From contig OY760195.1 in NCBI GenBank assembly GCA_963663375.1, positions 1,612,001 to 1,676,000 on the forward strand: a DNA stretch of 64,000 nucleotides. The letters run 5' to 3'. Both the position numbers and the translations under genes were made by a program. Below the pieces are notes generated by a model, which made no database searches, was not told the DNA's origin, and worked only from the letters and a program-made list of their open reading frames with translations. Positions 23,884 to 33,000 of the stretch are shown here, piece by piece (position 1 is the stretch's first letter; every line of letters starts with the position of its first letter). This DNA comes from JAYREN01 sp963663375 (GTDB taxonomy: Bacteria > Acidobacteriota > Holophagae > Holophagales > Holophagaceae).

Positions 23884-25500
23884 ATGAAGCTGGTGCTGGT
23901 GGCCATCCATATCGAACCCTCTCCCCGGGCCCTGCCCCTAGGCCCCGCCATGCTGGCCTCGGCCCTGGGGGCCGCGCTAGGGGATGCCGTCGACACTCGG
24001 GTGGTGGATGCCTTCGTGGCCGAACCCACGGCGGTTTGCGCGGAGCGCATCCTGGCCTCGGAGCCCGATCTGGTGGGCTTCTCCATGTATGTGTGGAACC
24101 GCACCCAGGCCCTGGAGATCGCCACCCACCTGAAGGCCGCCCGGCCCGGCATCGTGATCTTCGCGGGCGGCGCCGAGGCCACGGCGGATGCGGCCGGGGT
24201 GCTCGCGGATCCCGCCATGGATTTCGTGCTGCCGGGGGAAGGCGAAGAACTCATCGTCGCCGCCATGCAACGTCTTCTGGGAGGCGTCGCGCCCCAGGAA
24301 CTCGCAGCCTGGGCCAGGCCCATGCCCGTGAAGGATCTCGCCACCCTGCCTTCGCCCTATCTGGACGACACGCTGCGGCCCGAGGATTACGGCGGCGCCC
24401 TGTGGGAGCTGTCCCGGGGCTGCCCCTTCACCTGCGATTTCTGCTTCGAAGCCCGGGGCACGGCGGGGGTGCGGAGGATTCCCCTGGCCCGGGTGGAGGC
24501 CGAACTGGAGCTCTTCGAGGCTCAGGGCATCCGCGAAGTCTTCGTGCTGGATCCCACCTTCAACTACCACAAGGCCCAGGCCAAGCAGGTACTGCGCCTC
24601 ATCGCCGCGAAGGCGCCCAGCATCCATTTCTTCTTCGAAGTGCGCAGCGAGTTCATCGATCGCGAGATGGCGGCCCTCTTCGCGGCCATCCCCTGCACCC
24701 TGCAGATCGGCCTCCAGAGCGCCCACGACGAGGTGCTCCGAAACATCAGCCGCACCTTCGATCCCGACGATTTCGAGGCCAAGATCCTCCTGCTCCATCA
24801 GGCGGGCGTGCCCTACGGTTTCGATCTCATCTACGGCCTGCCGGGCGATAGCCTGGAGGGTTTCAAGGAGAGCGTAGGGTTCGCCATGAGCCTCGTGCCC
24901 AACCATCTGGATATCTTTCGCCTCTCGGTGCTGCCGGGCACGCGCCTCGCGGAGACCGCGCCGGGGCTGGGCCTGGAGCACCAGCAGCAGAACCCCTACT
25001 CGGTGATTGCCTCGCCCACCTTCGATCTCGAGGCGATGGCCCAAGCGGCCCGCATCGCCGAGGGCTGCGATGAGCTCTACAACCACGGCAAGGCCGTGCC
25101 CTGGTTCGATATCGTGCTGGAGGCCCTGGACACGACCCCTGCCGAGATCTTCGAGGCCTTTGCACAATGGCTGGAGGCCCACCCCGACCACGATCTCATC
25201 GCCGCCCAGCAGGCCTTCTTCCAGGCGAGGTTCGAGTCCCAGGGTGAGCCGCTCCTGGGCGCCCTGGCCACCGATGTCATCGCCTACTTCGGTCATTCCG
25301 CCAACCTGCTGGACGAAACGGGCGAGGACTCGGAAACGCTCCACCGCGCCGTGCCCTTCCACCATGACCCACGGGTGCTCATGGACCAGATGGAGGCGGG
25401 CACCACGCGGCTGGAGGACCTCGCCTTCTGCGTGCCCGCCCAGCCCTGCGAAGTGGATTTCCACCTGGGGGATCAGGGGCTGGAACTGCGGGTACGGTGA
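23884..25500 (+). CDS. B12-binding-domain radical SAM protein
   Basis: 538 residues. The N-terminal 130 residues form a Rossmann-like cobalamin-binding-type domain without the DxHxxG cobalamin ligand motif, common in this superfamily. The radical SAM domain has the canonical GCPFTCDFC (Cys-x3-Cys-x2-Cys), a conserved QIGLQS and YGLPGD, plus a C-terminal domain of about 150 residues that probably defines substrate. The reaction is unknown. The ATG at 23884 follows AAGGCGGAA. It diverges from VF530. Confidence 0.88.
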   Translation: MKLVLVAIHIEPSPRALPLGPAMLASALGAALGDAVDTRVVDAFVAEPTAVCAERILASEPDLVGFSMYVWNRTQALEIATHLKAARPGIVIFAGGAEATADAAGVLADPAMDFVLPGEGEELIVAAMQRLLGGVAPQELAAWARPMPVKDLATLPSPYLDDTLRPEDYGGALWELSRGCPFTCDFCFEARGTAGVRRIPLARVEAELELFEAQGIREVFVLDPTFNYHKAQAKQVLRLIAAKAPSIHFFFEVRSEFIDREMAALFAAIPCTLQIGLQSAHDEVLRNISRTFDPDDFEAKILLLHQAGVPYGFDLIYGLPGDSLEGFKESVGFAMSLVPNHLDIFRLSVLPGTRLAETAPGLGLEHQQQNPYSVIASPTFDLEAMAQAARIAEGCDELYNHGKAVPWFDIVLEALDTTPAEIFEAFAQWLEAHPDHDLIAAQQAFFQARFESQGEPLLGALATDVIAYFGHSANLLDETGEDSETLHRAVPFHHDPRVLMDQMEAGTTRLEDLAFCVPAQPCEVDFHLGDQGLELRVR

Positions 25501-25560
25501 ATTCCAGGCGAAGGTTTCACTCAAACCTAGTTCATCAGCTGAACCCCACCCAAATGACTG

Positions 25561-25758
25561 AACCGCGAATTACGCGAATACGCCCTTGCGGGCGCGCGAA
25601 TGGCCTACTACCGTCGCCCCGCCTCCTTTCAATCGGCGTATCGCTCAGCCCTCGAAGGCCGAGCGGAACGCCGATTGAAAGGCCAGCCGCGCATGCGCGA
25701 CTGGGGGCCGAAGGCCCAGGCGGGCCTAGATTAGGGCATTCGCGTTCATTCGCGGTTT
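25561..25758. repeat. CGCGAAT-type intergenic repeat with internal hairpin
   Basis: Left arm AACCGCGAATTACGCGAAT (25561-25579) is nearly the reverse complement of the right arm 25738-25758 (ATTCGCGTTCATTCGCGGTT). Inside, CCTTTCAATCGGCGT (25625-25639) pairs perfectly with 25668-25682, extended by CGCTC/GAGCG, giving a 58-nt hairpin. The whole gap 25501-25884 holds no gene that I can support. Confidence 0.75.
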
Positions 25759-25884
25759 CAATGAATTTTCTCCTTCGTGGTGGATCTTTCGTGCGGAACG
25801 CCAATGGTATGAATCGAACCCAGAATCCCTGGTACCATCAATCGACATTCCTGACATCGATTAATCCCAAGCCAGGTTCAGCCC

Positions 25885-27708
25885 ATGCCAAACATCTTCC
25901 AACGCCGTGGGCTCCTGCTCACTGTCCTGGGCGCCCTCGTCCTTATTCTCGGAGTGGGACTCTACTTCTTCCTCGGCTGGCGGCTGCGGCGCGTGGTGGG
26001 CGGCGAGGTGGGCAACCGCGCGCCGCTGGTCTTCGCGCCCCTGCCCCCACCGGCCCTGCGGGCGGAGCGCTGGGGCGGCAGCGAGGTGGAGGCCCTGAGT
26101 GTTTCGGCCACCTCCCTGATCACGGCGGGGGGCTCGGGGGTCTGGGATGAATCGGGGGATATCTCCCAGGGCCTGCCCACCCTGAAGGCCTCGGCCCTGA
26201 GCCTGTGGCGGGGCCGGATCGCCGTGGGCCTGGCCTCCGGCGGCCTCTTCCTCCAGCGGGAGGGTCGCTGGGAGGAGGCCCGCCCGGGCTTCGGCATCCT
26301 GCACATCCGCACCCTCCTCGAGACGCCCGGCGGCGAGCTGCTCATCGGCGCTCAGGAGGGCCTTTTCCGCGCCGCCTGGGGCGCCGCTCACTTGGAACGC
26401 CTGGACAAGGCCCCGGTGCGCAGTCTCGCCCTGGGGCCCAGCGGGCTGCTGCTGGCGGGGGGCGAACAGGGTCTGCGCCGCCTTGAAGGCGGGCAGGCTC
26501 AAGGGCTCGCGACCCCCGATCCCTGGATCGATTTCGTGGGCCTGCGGGGTAACGAGGTGGTGGTGAGTACGCCCCTGGGCCTCGCCGCCGGTCCCCTGGG
26601 AGGCACCCTGCTGCCTCTGGCGGGAGGCCAGGACACCACCAGCGCCGCCGTGCTGGGCGAGCAGGTCTATGCCACCGCCGCGGACCGCCTCCTGCGCTTC
26701 GAGGCCTCGGGCAAGGCGGCAGAGGAGTTTCTTCCTTCATCCCCACGCCGTGTGTTCACGGCCTCGGGGATGCTCCTGGTGGATACAGCCCAGGGGCTCT
26801 ATCGCAAGACCCGGGAAGGGTGGACCCTGGCCCGCCCTCGCCTCTTCGCCCTGCCGCCGGGACCCGCCCACATCACCGCCCTGGCGCCCTTGAATGGCCG
26901 TCTGGTCCTGGGCCTCTTCGACGGAGGTCTCGCCACCGGGAACCCCACGGGCAACAGCCTGACCTTCGCGCCGGTGCCCGGCGGCACCGCCTGGGGCGTG
27001 AACGCCCTGCTGCCTGCGGGGGGCGTGCTCTACGTGGCCAGCCTGCGGGGCGTGGCTCGCTTCGACGGCAACCGCCTCGAGGCCCTGGAGGCGGCGGGCA
27101 GCGGCAGCGCCCACGCCCTGGCCCAGGGGCGGGAAGGCGTGGCCCTTGGATTGGGTCAGGGCGTCATGCTTGCCGACGGGCGCTTCCTCTCGGCCTTCCA
27201 CGGCCTGCCCGGCAATCAGGCCCTGGCCCTGGCGGCCCAGGGCGAGGATCTCTTCGTGGGCACGCCCTCGGGCCTGGGAGCCGTACGCAACGCCAAGGTG
27301 CTCTGGCGGGCCACCACCGGCGACGGGCGCCTGCCCCATCCCTGGATCACGGCCCTCGCCTTGCATCAGAAGGCCCTATTCGTGGGCACATACGGCGGCG
27401 GCGTCACGCGCCGCACGGCCCTGCCGGAGCAGCCCAACGCGGCGGGTGCCTTCAATCCCTTTCCCGAAACCCAGGGCTTCAAGATCAACACGGGCTGCCT
27501 GGTGGAAGCCGGCGGTCGCCTCTATCTGGGCACCGAGGGCCATGGCCTCTTCGTGCTGAGCCCCGATGGCTCGCGCTTCCGGCCCCTCGAACTCCCCCTG
27601 CCTTCGCCTCGCATCACCGCGCTGCTGGGCGAGGGTGGCTGGCTCTACATCGGCACCGACGAAGGTCTCACCCGCTTTTCCCTCACCACCCTTCGAGAAG
27701 GGAATTGA
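25885..27708 (+). CDS. Membrane-anchored propeller-like protein, first gene of the envelope operon
   Basis: 607 residues. One N-terminal membrane helix (about residues 9-30) leaves the rest outside. The body is a run of short beta repeats, each ending in a motif such as LFVGTPSGLG, LFVGTYGGGV, LYLGTEGHGLFV and LYIGTDEGLTRF. This is the pattern of a beta-propeller like the sensor propellers of two-component regulators. No enzyme or signalling domain follows. The next gene starts after a 1-nt gap. It may act as the ligand- or partner-binding component of the operon. Confidence 0.8.
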   Translation: MPNIFQRRGLLLTVLGALVLILGVGLYFFLGWRLRRVVGGEVGNRAPLVFAPLPPPALRAERWGGSEVEALSVSATSLITAGGSGVWDESGDISQGLPTLKASALSLWRGRIAVGLASGGLFLQREGRWEEARPGFGILHIRTLLETPGGELLIGAQEGLFRAAWGAAHLERLDKAPVRSLALGPSGLLLAGGEQGLRRLEGGQAQGLATPDPWIDFVGLRGNEVVVSTPLGLAAGPLGGTLLPLAGGQDTTSAAVLGEQVYATAADRLLRFEASGKAAEEFLPSSPRRVFTASGMLLVDTAQGLYRKTREGWTLARPRLFALPPGPAHITALAPLNGRLVLGLFDGGLATGNPTGNSLTFAPVPGGTAWGVNALLPAGGVLYVASLRGVARFDGNRLEALEAAGSGSAHALAQGREGVALGLGQGVMLADGRFLSAFHGLPGNQALALAAQGEDLFVGTPSGLGAVRNAKVLWRATTGDGRLPHPWITALALHQKALFVGTYGGGVTRRTALPEQPNAAGAFNPFPETQGFKINTGCLVEAGGRLYLGTEGHGLFVLSPDGSRFRPLELPLPSPRITALLGEGGWLYIGTDEGLTRFSLTTLREGN

Positions 27709-27709
27709 C

Positions 27710-30064
27710 ATGAACTTCACCCTGCGCACGCTCTTTCTTTGCGGCCTGTTGGCAGCTCCCCTGTCCCTCCGCGCCCAGGCGGGCCTGCTGGTGCCCACCA
27801 GCTCCGGCCGCCCCGATGCCAAGGTCCTCAGCCTTCGGGAGATGACCATCGATGTGGGCATTGCCCGGGGCTATGCCCGGGTCAACGTGCGCCAGGTCTT
27901 CGAGAACCACACCACCGCCATCCAGGAGGGCACGTACCGCTTCGCCCTGCCGCCCTCCGCCGCCGTGGGGGATTTCGCCATCTGGGATGGCCTCCAGCGC
28001 ATCCCCGGCGTGATCCTGGAGAAGAAGCGGGCAAGAGAGATCTACAAACAGCTCACCACCCAGCGCATCGATCCGGGCCTGCTCCAGCAGGGCGAAGAAG
28101 AGGATTCCGAAGCCTCCGGCGCAGGCCCCGGCGCCCCTCGTCCCAGCGGCGGTTCGCTGTTCTCCGTGACGGTGGCGCCCATTCCGCCCCTGGCCACCAA
28201 GCGCCTGGAGATGCAGTTCCAGCAGGAAGTCCCCTTCATTGAGGGCCTGGGCGAATTCCGCCTCGTGCTGCGCCCCCCCGATGGCGAGGCCCCGGTGGCC
28301 CGCACCCTCACCGTGCGGATCACCCTGGAGGATGGCACCTTCGAGGCCGTGCCCGCGGGCCTGCCCCTCAAGGCCTCAGGCACCGGAGCCACCTTCACTG
28401 GCAGCCAGGTTTCCCTAAGCAAGGATCTGGTGCTGCGCATCAGGCCCAAGGCGGGCGCGCCCCTGCGCCTCAGCGCCTTCCGCAATCCCGATGGCCTGCT
28501 GCCGGATGGCCTGGCCCTGGCCCCCTGGGAGCGCCCCAGCGAAATCCCCCCGGAAAAGGATGGCTTCTTCCTGCTGGAGGCCATGCCTCCCATGACCCTG
28601 AAGCCCCAGGCCCCAGGCGCCAAGGCGGTGCCCAAGGGCCCCGCGGTGACCCTGGTCATCCTGTTTGATACCTCTCTGGGTCATCGCTGGGGCGGCCTGG
28701 AAACCGCGTACGGTCATCTGGTGCGGGTGCTGGGAGCCCTGGCGCCCCAGGACCGCTTCGCGCTGATCCCCTTCGATCGCAAGCCCGCCGAGGCCGAGCT
28801 CCATCCCGTCACCCCCAAGGACATCGAGGCGCAGCTCACGGCCCTGCGCGCCCGCCCCCTGGGGCCCGGCTCCAATCTGGCCCTGGCCATCACCACCGCA
28901 CGCAAGCTGGTGGGCGATTCGGGCCGCATCCTGCTCCTCAGCAGCGGGGCAGAACCCGTGAGCTCCAAGGTGCTGCGGGAAGCCGCGGGCCTCACGCCCA
29001 TCTTCACCGCCATCACCGCGGGCGAGGCCCGGGAGGCCCTGCGGAACGCCTCCACACACCTGGTGAGTCCCACCGCCACGGAGATCGAAATGGATCTCTT
29101 CTTCAAGCGCGTGCTGGACCCCTCCCAGGGCGTCGAGGTCATCCCCACCACCGATGCCAAGGACATCCCCTTCACCGCCACCGGCGGCGAGCCCAAGTTC
29201 CGCCACATCTACCCGGTGATGGTGGATCCCCTGGAGCCCGGCAGCCTGTCGGGCTGGGTGGGCCGCTACGCCGTGCCCCAGCCGAACCTCACCTGGCAGC
29301 TCAAGTCCAGCCTCTTCGCCGGGGGCCAGGTGAGCCTCAAGGCGCCTCTGCCGGAAAAGGCGCTGGAGGCGCGGGATCTGCCCCGCCGCTGGGCCCGGGC
29401 CCGGGTGGACGACCTGCTGGCCCGCATCGAGGCCGAAGGCGAACGGCGGGAATGGGTGGACGAGATCATCGCCCTGTCCAAGCGCTACAAGTTCATCACG
29501 CCCTACACGGCCTTCCTGGCGGCGCCGCGCTCGCTGCTGCGGCCCCGCCGCATCCAGCCGGGCGATCCGCTGCTGCGGGTGGAGTGCGATGCGGGCACCG
29601 TGAGCGCCACCGCCCTCTTTCCCTTCGGCCTCAAGCTGCCCCTGGTGCGCCAGCCCAAGAGCAATCTCTGGGAGGGCCGCTTCCTGGTGCCCACGGGCTT
29701 CCCCGATGGCCGCCACGCCGTGCGCATCCTGCTGCGGGACAGCAGCGGCGCCACCCTCACCGAGACCAAACACTTCATCCTGGATGGCCAGGCCCCGGTG
29801 ATCCAGCCGGAACCTTCGGGCAGCGCCCGGGCCGGAGAGTTGCTGCAGCTCAAGGTCCGCACGGATTCGGATGTGGTACTACTCACGGCCCGGCTGGGCG
29901 AGGGCGCCCCCGTGCCCCTGCGCTGGGATCCCGCGACCCGCAGTTGCATCGGCGCGGTGCGCGTCCCCGAGGAGCTGACGGGACGACAGGAACTGCTCTT
30001 CGAGGCAGTGGATGGGGCCAAGAACCGCGGCTTTGCGCGGGGCACGGTGGAGGTGCGGAAATGA
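27710..30064 (+). CDS. Secreted VIT-vWA protein with altered MIDAS
   Basis: 784 residues with a signal peptide (cleavage near RAQAG). Residues about 35-180 form a VIT domain (VNVRQVFENHTTAIQEGTYRF), with a Glu/Gly/Ala-rich insert near 128-148. A vWA-like domain spans about 313-480. Its metal site begins D320-T-S322-L-G324 instead of DxSxS, and the threonine loop reads PGSNLA, so metal binding may be weakened. A C-terminal beta-rich region follows. The ATG at 27710 is 1 nt after the previous stop; its own stop overlaps the next ATG. Confidence 0.85.
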   Translation: MNFTLRTLFLCGLLAAPLSLRAQAGLLVPTSSGRPDAKVLSLREMTIDVGIARGYARVNVRQVFENHTTAIQEGTYRFALPPSAAVGDFAIWDGLQRIPGVILEKKRAREIYKQLTTQRIDPGLLQQGEEEDSEASGAGPGAPRPSGGSLFSVTVAPIPPLATKRLEMQFQQEVPFIEGLGEFRLVLRPPDGEAPVARTLTVRITLEDGTFEAVPAGLPLKASGTGATFTGSQVSLSKDLVLRIRPKAGAPLRLSAFRNPDGLLPDGLALAPWERPSEIPPEKDGFFLLEAMPPMTLKPQAPGAKAVPKGPAVTLVILFDTSLGHRWGGLETAYGHLVRVLGALAPQDRFALIPFDRKPAEAELHPVTPKDIEAQLTALRARPLGPGSNLALAITTARKLVGDSGRILLLSSGAEPVSSKVLREAAGLTPIFTAITAGEAREALRNASTHLVSPTATEIEMDLFFKRVLDPSQGVEVIPTTDAKDIPFTATGGEPKFRHIYPVMVDPLEPGSLSGWVGRYAVPQPNLTWQLKSSLFAGGQVSLKAPLPEKALEARDLPRRWARARVDDLLARIEAEGERREWVDEIIALSKRYKFITPYTAFLAAPRSLLRPRRIQPGDPLLRVECDAGTVSATALFPFGLKLPLVRQPKSNLWEGRFLVPTGFPDGRHAVRILLRDSSGATLTETKHFILDGQAPVIQPEPSGSARAGELLQLKVRTDSDVVLLTARLGEGAPVPLRWDPATRSCIGAVRVPEELTGRQELLFEAVDGAKNRGFARGTVEVRK

Positions 30065-33000
30065 GCGTGAAGCGCGTGATCTCCCGATTCCCCCGCACCA
30101 GCCGCGCCCTGGCGCTGCTCCTCCCCCTGGCGCTGGTGGGCGCCACCCGCGTGCCCTGGACCGAACTGGTGGAATCGGACTGGCTCTACAGTCTGGCCAC
30201 CCGATTCGCCACGGTGGAGGGCCATCGCGTGCACTATCCCACGCCCCCCGCCGAGCTCGCCAAGCTGCTGGAGGCACGCAAGGAAGCCGCCGCCCTGCGC
30301 CATCTTGCGGATGCCCGACTGGAATTGGGGGACCGCCCCGGCGCCCTGGCCGCCATGGAGAAGTGGGCTGAGGCGGAAGGCCCCGCCGCCTTCGATGAGA
30401 CCGCCCGCTGGGCCGCCGCCCACCAGGAGTGGCCCCTGGCCTTCAAGGCCGCCGAGCGCGCCCTGGCGGGCCTGCCCCAGGGCGACAAGCGCCCGCTGGC
30501 GGATCTGCGGATCACCTGGGCCGAGCAGCATCCCGATCAGGCGGACGCCCTGGCGCTGCGCAAGGCCCGCGCCGGGTTCTTCCCCCAGGATTCCGTTGCC
30601 CTGGAGGACTGGCTGCGGGCCCTGGAGAAGGCGGATCGACTGGACGAAGCCGATAAGGCCCTGGCCGCCACCCAGGCCCTGGGGGCCGAGCGGCGCCTGC
30701 TGCTGCGCTCGGATCTCCAGGCGGATCACGGCAACCATGCGGAGGCCTACCGGATCCTGGATGCCGCCCTGGATCAGCCCGGGTCCATCGCCCTGCGCCA
30801 GGCCTACGCCAAGCGCGTGGACAAGGCCGTGCCCGGCGCGCCGAGCACCTGGCGCGCCACCCTGGACCGCACCTTCGATGGTCCCGCCCTCCTGCGCCTG
30901 GCCACCTACTTCCAGGGCAACCAGCGGGGCACCGCCGCTGGAGAGCTGCTTCGGCAGATCGAGCGCCGCTTCGAGACCAAGCTGGGCCGCGCCGACCATC
31001 TGCTGATCGCCCGCCTCAACCGCGAGATCGATGCCCTTCCCGAGGCCTTCCGGGCCACCCTGGCCGCCGCCCACCTGGGCAACGCCGAGGAACAGATCGG
31101 TGATCTGGCCGCCCTGGCCCACCTGGCCCTCCAGGCCGGAGGTCGTCCCCTGGCCCTGGGCGTCTACAACGACGAGCCCTACCACTGGGCCGCCCGGGTG
31201 GATCGCACCCCTGGCTTCTGGACAGGCAATGTCTCGTTCCTGCTCACGGGCCTGCCCTGGAAGGAATCTCTGGAGCGGCTGGAAACCGACAGCCTGCCGG
31301 ATCGCACCTTCGCCACCGCCCGGGCCCTGGCCGAGGAACTGGCCAAGCGCGCCCCCCAGCATGCCGAACTGTTCGCCCTGCGGGTGGCCATCATGGAGCG
31401 CCACGTAGAGCGCGGCGAGGGCCAGGCCGCCCTGGCCCTGCTGCCCAAGATGGAAGCCGCAAGTCCGGCGGTGCTGGATAACGCCCGCCGCGTGGCCCTG
31501 CTGGCCATGCGCCAGGTGGAAGTCCCCATCGCCGATGAGATTCGCCTGATGCAGGCCCGCCTGCGCCACTTGGCCAGCGATGGCAGCCAGCCCCGCCTGA
31601 GAGACCACGAGAACGACACTCACGAGGACGAAGGGGAGTACACCCCCCAGGATCAGCGCCCCTGGGCCCGCATCCCCCGGGAGGCCCGCTCCCAGGACTA
31701 CGGGCGGGTGCTGGAGGAATCCATCAGCCGCCTCGAAGGCCGGGATCACAGCCACACATCATCCCTGGGGCTGATCCTGGCGGAGTTGGATCGGCTCCCC
31801 AACGCCGAGGAGCTCTGGCTCAACCTCGGCAGCCGCCTGGAGGGCTGGAACCTGGATGACGAGCTGGGGCCGCGCTACGAGCGGGCCCTGGACCGCTTCA
31901 AGGGGCCCGGCATCTGGTCCGGGCTCACCCGCTGGCACGCCAAGCGCAGCCACCACGGCGACCTCAAGCGACTGGCCGAAGCCATCGCCCAGCGCTTCCG
32001 GGCCAGCGAGATCTTCTCCCGCACCGAGGGCACCGGCAGCATCAGAGTGGAGATCCCCGAACAGCCCCAGATCCTGGGGCGCATCCGCCTGGTCCCCTGG
32101 GCGGACTGGGTGCGGTTCAAGGCCCTGGAGCGGTTCCCCCACAGCCCCGCGGTCTTCAACGCCGCTCGCCACCTGGTGACCACCAGCCAGTGGAACGCCA
32201 CCTTCAAGCCCGAGCACTACAAGGACACGAACAGCGGCCCCGTGGTGGTTCCCGACCAGCTCATGCAGGAACGCGGCTGGGCGCTCTTCTTCCTGGATGC
32301 CGGAATGCGGGAGAACTACCTGGGCCAAGCCATGCGCGCGGGCACCCTGGAGCAGAACCTCCAGGCCCTGGAGAAGCGGGGCAACCGCACGCCGGTGGAT
32401 GATCTGCTGCTCTTCGAGGGCTGGTCGCGGCTGTCTCGTTTCGAGCAGGCCTTCGAGGCCGCCGATCGCCTCCAGACCAGCTATCCCGGCGATGGCCCCC
32501 TGGCCCAGCGGGTGCTGTCCCTGCACCGCTCCCTGAGCGGTCTGGCCCCGGGCACCCACGCGCCCCTGGCCCGCCTCCTGGTGGAGCGCACCGCCCCCGC
32601 CCTGGAGGATGCCAGCGCCCTGTGGACCGATCTCGGCGAACTGGAAGAGGATCGCGGCCGCCCCGAGGCCGCCAAGGCCACTTGGAAGAACCTGCTGGTG
32701 CGGAATCCCCGGGATGCCGGTCGGATCAGCGAAGTGGCCACCCTCCTGTGGGACTACAACCATGACGCCGAGGCTCTGGCGGTGGTGGAGGAGGGCCGCA
32801 AACGCCTGGGTCAGCCCCGCTTCTTCGCCTTCGAGACCGGCGTGCTGCGGGAAAACCTCAAGGATCTGGAAGGCGCCGTGCGCGAGTACCTCGACGCCCT
32901 CCGCCCCGAGGACGGCACCGGCTTCGGCTCCGCCTATGACCAGGACCAGCGCTCCCTGCGCCGCCTGGCCCAGCTCATGGCCCGGGACCGGGTCTACCGG

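Noticed and set aside
29452..30060. Upstream open extension of the giant helical-repeat gene
   Set aside because: It is out-of-frame shadow of the VIT-vWA gene; the ATGA overlap at 30061 and the export signal right after it mark the true start.
29503..31755. 750-codon and similar very long open frames antisense to the envelope operon
   Set aside because: All are opposite well-supported coding sequence with periodic composition; no domain or ribosome-binding site was found.
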